From NCBI GenBank assembly GCA_016934435.1, contig JAFGSU010000408.1:1-5494 (forward strand): DNA of 5,494 nucleotides. Reading direction: 5' to 3'. This document shows positions 1 through 4,436 of the stretch, piece by piece. The number at the start of each line of letters is the position of its first letter. The first letter of the stretch is position 1. Below the pieces are notes generated by a model. It made no database searches. It was not told the DNA's origin and was given only the letters and a program-made list of their open reading frames with translations. The translations under genes and the position numbers were made by a program. This DNA comes from Candidatus Zhuqueibacterota bacterium. GTDB lineage: Bacteria; Zhuqueibacterota; Zhuqueibacteria; Residuimicrobiales; Residuimicrobiaceae.

Positions 1-11
1 AAGTACAATAA

Positions 12-37
12 CAGCCGCCGAAATGGTGTTACGGCTG
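12..37 (-). terminator. Possible weak terminator at the end of the exported-protein gene
   Basis: A 6-bp inverted repeat (cagccg 12-17 and cggctg 32-37, 14-base loop) spans the stop codon at 29-31. On the minus strand it is followed by a moderately T-rich stretch (TTATTGTACTT). The loop is long and the T-run broken, so this is a weak candidate. Confidence 0.3.
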
Positions 38-514
38 CGTCTGCCTTCCCATACCTCTTCCGGGCCATCTGCCGGCGCCGGGTCCCATGCGTTTGCCCGC
101 CCACACCGGAAAGCCGCAGGCATCGCGGATGACGATCTCCGCACCCTGATAATTCATCGTGCGCACGATCAGCAGCGGCTGATTGTTGTGGGTCACCTGC
201 GAGCCCGTGACCGTCAACTCGGCATCCTTTTGCAAAGTGATGTTTTCTCTGCTTAAATACCACTGCGGCGCTACATAGAGCTTGATCACTTTGTCCTCTG
301 TTGCCAAATCAACCAGAGCCGCCGGAAATCGACCGTACCCTGAATCCGCAACAAGCACAGCGATCATTTTCCCTGTAACCGTCGCCTCTGTCCCCGGATT
401 GTACAGTCTGGTTATTTCGCTCTGGTTAAATCCCCTGCCGCGCTGCGGAAATACACTGCTAACAGCGAACATCAGGACGAACAGGGCCATGGACCATCTG
501 GTTATGAACTTCAT
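29..514 (-). CDS. Small exported protein, possible OB-like fold, with Gly/Arg/Met-rich tail
   Basis: The protein has 161 residues. Residues 1 to about 23 are a signal peptide (MKFITRW, hydrophobic core, then SSVFP|Q24). A short basic RGRGF follows. The middle (about 41-130) alternates short strands: GTEATVTGKMIAVL, AALVDLAT, KVIKLYVAPQWYL, AELTVTGSQV, PLLIVRTMNYQGAEIVIRD. This pattern, with VTG strands and a VAPxWYL segment, resembles small OB-fold-like periplasmic proteins that I recall only as uncharacterised. The end has DACGFPVWAG (single cysteine C133) and a tail GKRMGPGAGRWPGRGMGRQ rich in Gly, Arg and Met. A good AGGAGA site lies 6 bases before the ATG. It is separated from the CGGC gene by the 443-base repeat region, so it is probably transcribed on its own. 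I do not assign a function. That it is a real exported protein is likely. Confidence 0.75.
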   Translation of the reverse strand: MKFITRWSMALFVLMFAVSSVFPQRGRGFNQSEITRLYNPGTEATVTGKMIAVLVADSGYGRFPAALVDLATEDKVIKLYVAPQWYLSRENITLQKDAELTVTGSQVTHNNQPLLIVRTMNYQGAEIVIRDACGFPVWAGKRMGPGAGRWPGRGMGRQTQP

Positions 515-578
515 TGTATCTCTCCTATGGCGTTAAGAAACAAATTCACGATAATATGATCATAATCGCCGTCTCTTT

Positions 579-693
579 TAAGGACATGCCGGGGATTGCT
601 TCGTTTCACGGCATATACTGTTCTTATAAATACACTGTTCCTCCACTAAGGACATGGCGGGGATTGCTTCGCTCCATGGCGGCTGCTGTTCTT
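579..693. repeat. Degenerate direct repeat, 68-base spacing
   Basis: Two 47-base segments, 579-625 and 647-693, start taaggacatg and end ctgttctt. By eye they match at about 39 of 47 positions. Each has the core ggggattgcttcg. Similarity continues past each copy into a second ctgttcc, so the unit is probably about 68 bases. The array then runs directly into the 60-base units. The ggattgcttcg start and the ctcgcaatgaca end at 714-725 carry an inverted ATTGC/GCAAT, as expected if both are pieces of one mobile or dispersed intergenic element. Confidence 0.7.
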
Positions 694-713
694 TTTCATG
701 CCCTGTTCCTTCG

Positions 714-846
714 CTCGCAATGACATTCTTTTTTTTATCCTTTCGGGAATAATGGCAGTTTTGCCATACCCAACTCGCAATGACAGTCTTTTTTGTGTCC
801 TTTCGGGAATCATGGGAATTTTGCCATACCCAACTCGCAATGACAT
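714..846. repeat. 60-base tandem direct repeat, 2.2 copies
   Basis: Two adjoining 60-base units, 714-773 and 774-833, agree at 54 of 60 positions by my alignment. A third copy begins at 834 and stops after ctcgcaatgacat (834-846). Each unit runs from ctcgcaatgaca through a T-rich stretch, then cctttcgggaat, and ends ttttgccatacccaa. The first unit holds a short hairpin (atggca 752-757, loop gttt, tgccat 762-767). The second has one mismatch in the same stem. The ctcgcaatgaca end resembles a dispersed intergenic repeat seen in many bacterial genomes that yields spurious open frames containing SLRA-type peptides. That likeness is from memory, not a search. Confidence 0.85.
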
Positions 847-957
847 CGTTGTATCATATCCCCATAAGCGGAGTGCAAAATACGTTAAGGAGAAAAACTT
901 GAATCCTACCAATCACAGCCATTCATTTATCAACGCAATCCTCTTCCTACAGTATGG

Positions 958-1404
958 TCAATCATACGCCAGCCGGGTTTGCTCATCCGTCAGGGTCGGC
1001 CGGATGAGTTCCCGCCATTGCGGCGATTCCCACGTTTTCAGCTTTGAATGGATTTTCAGATATTTCTCGGGAATCGGATGAGTGCCCACCACGACACGGA
1101 CTTTGTATTGCGCTTCAATAAAGTCTTGAAAATACTCTAAATAGGGACACGGCGGATACCCCACAACCAGACCGGTGGCCAGGTGAATGACCTGAGCGCC
1201 GTTTTTGACCATCTCTTCGGGCGCGTATTCGACGTTGCCGCCCGGACAACCATCGCAGGTCGTATAGCCGACCAATTCGACTTGCTGATCTTTGTAGATG
1301 CTGAAAGCGCCTTCCCGATTGCGCATTGAACGAAGACATTTGCCGCCGGCGCAGGTGCGATAGCGATCACAGATGATAATGCCGATTTTGATTGTGTCTC
1401 TCAT
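958..1404 (-). CDS. CGGC-domain putative metal-binding protein
   Basis: The protein has 148 residues with no signal peptide, so it is probably cytoplasmic. It matches the CGGC-domain family: a start with IKIGIIICDRYRTCAGGKCL (C12, C18, C23), the central CDGCPGG at 50-56, then QVIHLATGLV (H74), YPPCPYL (C86) and VVVGTHP (H109). The conserved Cys and His set has led to the family's prediction as zinc or other metal binding. No reaction is established. In this protein the signature is CDGC rather than a literal CGGC. I place the start at 1404 (MRDTIKIG). A GGGAGGA site is 6 bases upstream, while the alternative ATG at 1419 overlaps that site and would add MGGSF outside the family boundary. The gene lies 161 bases downstream of the ferredoxin stop, so it may be in the same transcript or have its own promoter. 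I saw no good promoter in the gap. Confidence 0.88.
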   Translation of the reverse strand: MRDTIKIGIIICDRYRTCAGGKCLRSMRNREGAFSIYKDQQVELVGYTTCDGCPGGNVEYAPEEMVKNGAQVIHLATGLVVGYPPCPYLEYFQDFIEAQYKVRVVVGTHPIPEKYLKIHSKLKTWESPQWRELIRPTLTDEQTRLAYD

Positions 1405-1565
1405 GAACGATCCTCCCATCCTGATAACCCTGATTTATAGCCGACATGCCAATTGATAGCCACTCTCAATGGCATCTTTAAGTTTCGCCATCCGTCTGGG
1501 GATAGCGCCGCCATTTTCGCACGGCTTTTTTCTCCTATCTTTGTTATGAAGATAGCGTCGCCATT
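1405..1565. other. 161-base gap between ferredoxin and CGGC genes
   Basis: The gap holds a near-perfect 15-base direct repeat, gatagcgccgccatt (1501-1515) and gatagcgtcgccatt (1551-1565), one mismatch, 50 bases apart. It also holds a 7-bp hairpin (ctatctt 1535-1541, seven-base loop, aagatag 1549-1555). On the transcribed strand the hairpin lies about 10 bases after the ferredoxin stop, but it is AT-rich and followed by purines rather than a T-run, so it is not a clear terminator. It could be an mRNA processing or stability element. I found no convincing promoter. Confidence 0.5.
1411..1417 (-). promoter_or_regulatory. Ribosome binding site that decides the CGGC-protein start
   Basis: GGGAGGA on the minus strand is six bases from the ATG at 1404. 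The alternative upstream ATG at 1419 overlaps this motif, so initiation there is unlikely. Confidence 0.8.
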
Positions 1566-1925
1566 CTATGCCCCATTCAATTTCGCAAGCTCTTCCAGCG
1601 TCTTCTCCGCAATCATTTTCTGTCTCTTGAAATGATTGATCATCCGGTTGAGGCATTTCGCTTTTTCCCCTTCATCCCTAAGATGGTATGCGCACAGTTC
1701 CATATTTTTTAGGGTTTGTTCCACATTCATCGCAATAATCTCAGATACCTTTTCGCTATCATGCTTAATCGCATCCTGCGGGCACACATCGTGACAAACC
1801 CCACAACGAATGCATCCCTCCATAATTATTTCGGCCTGTTCCTTTTCAAGTAAGATGGTATCTACCGGACAATCCGCAACGCAGATTCCGCAGCCGTCAC
1901 ACGCTTCAACATTAACCCAGGGCAT
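1566..1925 (-). CDS. 2[4Fe-4S] ferredoxin with C-terminal helical extension
   Basis: The protein has 119 residues and is probably a cytoplasmic electron carrier. The N-terminal half is a classical bacterial-type ferredoxin with two CxxCxxCxxxCP motifs: C9, C12, C15, C19 (CDGCGICVADCP) and C38, C41, C44, C48 (CIRCGVCHDVCP). Together they should bind two [4Fe-4S] clusters. Residues 56-119 are an extra, highly charged helical region with two more cysteines (C78, C91), roughly doubling the length of a minimal ferredoxin. I prefer the start at 1925 (MPWVNVEAC) over an in-frame ATG at 1955. A strong GAGAGGTG site lies 5 bases upstream of the former, and the family normally begins just before the first cluster motif. 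The gene follows the barrel gene by 32 bases and could share its transcript. Similar ferredoxins often sit beside NifX-like or MinD-type P-loop proteins in anaerobes. The ferredoxin call is secure; its redox partner is unknown. Confidence 0.93.
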   Translation of the reverse strand: MPWVNVEACDGCGICVADCPVDTILLEKEQAEIIMEGCIRCGVCHDVCPQDAIKHDSEKVSEIIAMNVEQTLKNMELCAYHLRDEGEKAKCLNRMINHFKRQKMIAEKTLEELAKLNGA

Positions 1926-1930
1926 GATAT

Positions 1931-1938
1931 CACCTCTC
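1931..1938 (-). promoter_or_regulatory. Ribosome binding site that decides the ferredoxin start
   Basis: GAGAGGTG on the minus strand is five bases from the ATG at 1925. It is a near-ideal Shine-Dalgarno sequence and lies between the two possible ATG starts (1955 and 1925), so it selects the shorter protein. Confidence 0.8.
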
Positions 1939-1957
1939 CAAGTAATCGGTATCATTC

Positions 1958-3238
1958 TTAAAAATAAAACCTAATCCAAATCTCTATTTTGCTTTTAAAA
2001 GGCTTGTTGCCGTATTCAGTATCGTTTCCACCGAAGAAAAAAAACGGCCACAGCAAAAACTCGAAATTGGTATACGGCCTGTAACTTAATTGCGGCGAAA
2101 TAAGATAGCTGTGATCTGAAAGATTGTAAATCGTGAATAACGAAACGGATGAATAAAGCCAGGCAAAGGGTTCAGGTTGCATCAGTTTCACATAGAGGTA
2201 ATCCCGCATGAGTGTTTTTGAGCGAAAAATGATGGACATGTTCCCTTTGGCGGCGTCTACCATTTCCGCGCGGTTGCTCTCGACGCTGTTGCGCAAATAC
2301 TGCAGGTAAGCTCTGAATTCGTTCTCCGACAGTCCGCTGTTGTTGTGATAATATTCGGCGATGAGGGTCGTATTCAATCGATTGAGATATCGCAGACCTA
2401 TCAGGTACGAACCGCCGTCCATTTTACATGATGTAATTAAATCGTCAGCTGCAACATATTTCTTTTCATCCTGCGCATAACTGAACTCTCCGTGTATTTC
2501 CAGATTTTCCCGCAGATTGGTTGAAAAATCCAGCCCCAGCCGGCGGGGAGCATCTTTTCTGAATGTAGCCATGAAATCGAGGTCGATATTTTTGATCAGA
2601 AAATATAACTTTACCGCAGCGCCAATATGCTCCGCGGATGCAAATCTGTCATTACGATCCGCCTCGGGCGGCAGCAGCATGGCCCCCAGAGACCAGTTTT
2701 GCAAAATCCTTGAATCATAGCTCCTGTTGTAGTTCAAATAAACGGATGGTTTGCCCGCCAGCGCCAGGTCGGGATTTTCGGGGTCCTTTTCGGCATTCAC
2801 ATAGCCGACGGGATTAAAGGCATAGCCTTTGCCCCAGTTGAAACGCTGTTTGCCGATGCTCATACTCAGGCGCGGGGAAACGTTGAGACTGCCGTACAAT
2901 TCAAAAAAAGAAGGCGACAGAGGCTCCTCTTTTGCGTATTGGTAAAAGGTCTTTATAAAAAAACCGACCTGCTTGTGGCGATAGACGCCATTTAAATAAA
3001 AATCAAGCCGGTATTGCGAAAGATAATCATCCTTCTCAGGTACATCATAAAACTGTACGGCGTAAAATGGCGATGATCTCTGAGCTCGCAGTAACCCCCA
3101 TTTGGCATCGAGGTTGCCGTTGAATTCAATTTTGGCCTCTTCTTCTTCAGGAATATCGAAATCATACTCCTGCGAGAAGGAACGCGTGAAATAGAAAATA
3201 CAGAGCACCGCCAGAACAATATGGCTGAAAAGCCTCAT
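1958..3238 (-). CDS. Predicted outer-membrane beta-barrel protein
   Basis: The protein has 426 residues. Residues 1-22 are a signal peptide with cleavage expected between SFS and Q23. An acidic stretch follows (EYDFDIPEEEEAKIEF). The rest alternates aromatic and hydrophobic residues with polar ones in about ten-residue runs, such as YRLDFYLNGVY, VGFFIKTFYQY, FFELYGSLNV, LYVKLMQP and SYLISPQLSYRPYTNFEFL. The final strand ends in Phe (KIEIWIRFYF), the usual outer-membrane insertion signal. A turn-rich motif GKQRFNWGKGYAFNP lies at about 129-143, and a late FGGNDTEYG loop at 402-410. Both recall porin-like barrels of the DUF1302/alginate-export kind, but I cannot assign a family with certainty. 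The only cysteines are in the signal peptide (C13) and at C271. The ribosome site is weak (GGGCGAG region), and the start overlaps the LolA-like stop as ATGA, so translation is probably coupled. From its position, it could be the outer-membrane acceptor or exit of the upstream module. Confidence 0.8.
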   Translation of the reverse strand: MRLFSHIVLAVLCIFYFTRSFSQEYDFDIPEEEEAKIEFNGNLDAKWGLLRAQRSSPFYAVQFYDVPEKDDYLSQYRLDFYLNGVYRHKQVGFFIKTFYQYAKEEPLSPSFFELYGSLNVSPRLSMSIGKQRFNWGKGYAFNPVGYVNAEKDPENPDLALAGKPSVYLNYNRSYDSRILQNWSLGAMLLPPEADRNDRFASAEHIGAAVKLYFLIKNIDLDFMATFRKDAPRRLGLDFSTNLRENLEIHGEFSYAQDEKKYVAADDLITSCKMDGGSYLIGLRYLNRLNTTLIAEYYHNNSGLSENEFRAYLQYLRNSVESNRAEMVDAAKGNMSIIFRSKTLMRDYLYVKLMQPEPFAWLYSSVSLFTIYNLSDHSYLISPQLSYRPYTNFEFLLWPFFFFGGNDTEYGNKPFKSKIEIWIRFYF

Positions 3239-3990
3239 CGCAACTCGCCCAATCGTGATAAATATTCAAGGGTGAACACTTCGTCGGGAAATTTGCGAAG
3301 CTTCATGTTGGAATAAATCATCATGGAACGATAGCCTCTATAGAGCGGGCTGGTCGTTTCGATCACTGCAGGCCGCAGGATGCCATCGCCGAAATTTTTG
3401 ATGTTTTTGAATTCCAGTATTTTTATCAGCGTCCCCGAAGCCGCATAGCATTCGACTTTGGTGACCATGGTGCTTTTCCTGTCCACCCACATTTTTAATT
3501 TATCATAGGCAACGGTGCGGGTTTTTGCCTTTAAATCCAGGATGTATTCAGATGGCGTTTGTTGCAAAATGGCTGCGTCATATTCTACCGAATAGTCGAG
3601 CCGCATAATATCCGCATTATTGAAAACGCCGCCCACCACCGACTGCAGGCTGGTGATGCGAATCGGTTTTCCGACATTGGGAATATAGAGCCACATATTA
3701 TCTCCCAGGCGCAGCGTCGCCCGTCCTTTTTCACTGGCCGGTGAGACGTATAACATGGCCATTTTGTCTTTGCCTTTTTTCACCGTAAAAAAAATAAATT
3801 CCTTTTTGCTGCCGTCGGGTTCTTCGTTGATCAGTTTTCGATAGGATTCGAAGGAGAGCGGCATCAAATTTTCATCCACCTTTTTGAGAATCTCATTTGC
3901 CCGGATATCAGTCGCAACTCGCTCCTGACCCCAGCCGGGCGTCCAGAACAATAAAAAGGTTAAAAAATATACATATCTATTTTTGTGCAT
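3235..3990 (-). CDS. LolA-like periplasmic protein (outer membrane lipoprotein-sorting type)
   Basis: The protein has 251 residues. Residues 1-21 are a signal peptide (hydrophobic FLTFLLFW, cleavage likely between GWG and Q22). The mature part reads like the LolA-like outer-membrane lipoprotein-sorting family. It has an amphipathic start (ANEILKKVDENL), beta strands FIFFTVKKG and MAMLYVSP, the typical stretch EKGRATLRLGDNMWLYIPNV at about 88-106, then IRITSLQSVVGGVFNNADIM at about 110-129, and later strands ending in KMWVDRKS and the C-terminal EVFTLEYL. Family members form an open half-barrel that shields acyl chains or other hydrophobic cargo in the periplasm. Members of this subgroup often sit beside inner-membrane transporters and outer-membrane barrels, as here. 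A GGAG site 5 bases before the ATG supports the start. The gene overlaps the NifX-like gene by 14 bases, and its stop overlaps the barrel start as ATGA, so translational coupling is likely. It is not canonical LolA, and the cargo is unknown. Confidence 0.82.
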   Translation of the reverse strand: MHKNRYVYFLTFLLFWTPGWGQERVATDIRANEILKKVDENLMPLSFESYRKLINEEPDGSKKEFIFFTVKKGKDKMAMLYVSPASEKGRATLRLGDNMWLYIPNVGKPIRITSLQSVVGGVFNNADIMRLDYSVEYDAAILQQTPSEYILDLKAKTRTVAYDKLKMWVDRKSTMVTKVECYAASGTLIKILEFKNIKNFGDGILRPAVIETTSPLYRGYRSMMIYSNMKLRKFPDEVFTLEYLSRLGELR

Positions 3991-4423
3991 TCTCGCTCCG
4001 CTTGTCTTTTAAAAAGGCTTGCACAACTTTAACAGCAATACCCTTGCGTACGTGATATTGAATTCGGTTTGCTTTCAACTGGTTTTGCATTTTATTGCCG
4101 AACTTGCCGGCGATCACGGTTGTGCAGGATTCTTTCAGAAGAAGATCGACCACGCCGGCACTGGCGCGACGTCCGCGACTCTGGGCCGGATTTTTAATGG
4201 ATTTCAAGAAAATGCCATTTTCATCAAAGATGAGATAATAGGGCGCTCTCCCTGCGGTCATACTTATCTCAGCATGGGCGCTATCCCCGACCGCGGCGAC
4301 GGCGATTCTATCGGATGATTTCGTGTCGTCCGCCATGGAATTATCGGTCAGACACAGGCTTTGCTGAACCTGAAAAGCGCCTAAAATGAAAAAAAGGCCA
4401 ATCGTCGCAATTTTTTTCATCAT
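3977..4423 (-). CDS. Exported NifX/NifB-type (dinitrogenase Fe-Mo cofactor) domain protein
   Basis: The protein has 148 residues. Residues 1 to about 25 form a signal peptide: MMKK, a hydrophobic core at 5-17, then a polar stretch ending near C24. That Cys lacks a proper lipobox (Q-S-L before it), so a lipoprotein is unlikely. Residues 39 to about 138 match the NifX/NafY/NifB C-terminal fold: IAVAAVGDS, then AGRAPYYLIFDENG, a GVVDLLL helix, and the hallmark VIAGKFGNKMQNQLKANRI. In known relatives this fold binds FeMo-cofactor precursors or other Fe-S/metal clusters in the cytoplasm, so an exported version is odd. H50, C100 and H124 are possible ligands, but this is inference. A strong AGGAGA site overlaps the permease stop codon and sits 7 bases before the ATG, which supports this start and hence the signal peptide. 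A second ATG follows directly and would change only one residue. The 3' end overlaps the LolA-like gene by 14 bases. The fold call is good; the function is unknown. Confidence 0.82.
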   Translation of the reverse strand: MMKKIATIGLFFILGAFQVQQSLCLTDNSMADDTKSSDRIAVAAVGDSAHAEISMTAGRAPYYLIFDENGIFLKSIKNPAQSRGRRASAGVVDLLLKESCTTVIAGKFGNKMQNQLKANRIQYHVRKGIAVKVVQAFLKDKRSENAQK

Positions 4424-4430
4424 TTTTCAT

Positions 4431-4436
4431 TCTCCT
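4431..4436 (-). promoter_or_regulatory. Ribosome binding site of the NifX-like gene, overlapping the permease stop
   Basis: AGGAGA on the minus strand shares its first base with the last base of the permease TGA stop and is seven bases from the ATG at 4423. It supports translation from the start that includes the signal peptide, and suggests coupling to the permease. Confidence 0.75.

Larger units (their letters stand above)
515..957. other. Gene-free 443-base stretch with repeats
   Basis: I see no credible gene here. The centre (579-846) is a degenerate tandem repeat array, described separately. The side nearest the exported-protein gene (527-580) is AT-rich and should hold its promoter. 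On the minus strand, candidate -10 boxes are TATGAT (559-564) and TATTAT (551-556), but neither has a convincing -35 box at the right distance. A perfect ten-base palindrome, tatgatcata, covers 555-564. The part at 847-957, just after the CGGC gene, has no strong terminator. Open frames across this stretch are repeat translations or antisense to the CGGC gene. Confidence 0.7.

Noticed and set aside
579..846. CRISPR array.
   Set aside because: Units of 60-68 bases adjoin directly with no unique spacers between short identical repeats, and there are no cas genes nearby.
646..912. Minus-strand frame of 88 residues with a 20-residue repeat (SLRVGYGK…IPER).
   Set aside because: The repeat is a by-product of the 60-base DNA repeat, whose length is a multiple of three. 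It has no ribosome site, and its composition matches known spurious repeat translations.
893..930. Terminator for the CGGC gene (TGAAT/ATTCA stem followed by AGTTTTT on the minus strand).
   Set aside because: The stem is only 5 bp, AT-rich, with a 16-base loop, too weak to call despite the T-run.
698..1081. Plus-strand frame of 127 residues, with an AAGGAG motif before an in-frame TTG at 899.
   Set aside because: The first half is repeat sequence and the second half is antisense to the well-supported CGGC gene. The protein has no recognisable family.
1926..1955. Longer ferredoxin start at 1955 adding MIPITWRGDI.
   Set aside because: The strong ribosome site lies downstream of that ATG and points to 1925. 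The added residues are not family-like.
3977..4423. Lipoprotein call for the NifX-like protein based on C24.
   Set aside because: The residues before the cysteine (Q-S-L) do not fit the lipobox, which needs a small residue at -1 and usually Leu at -3.
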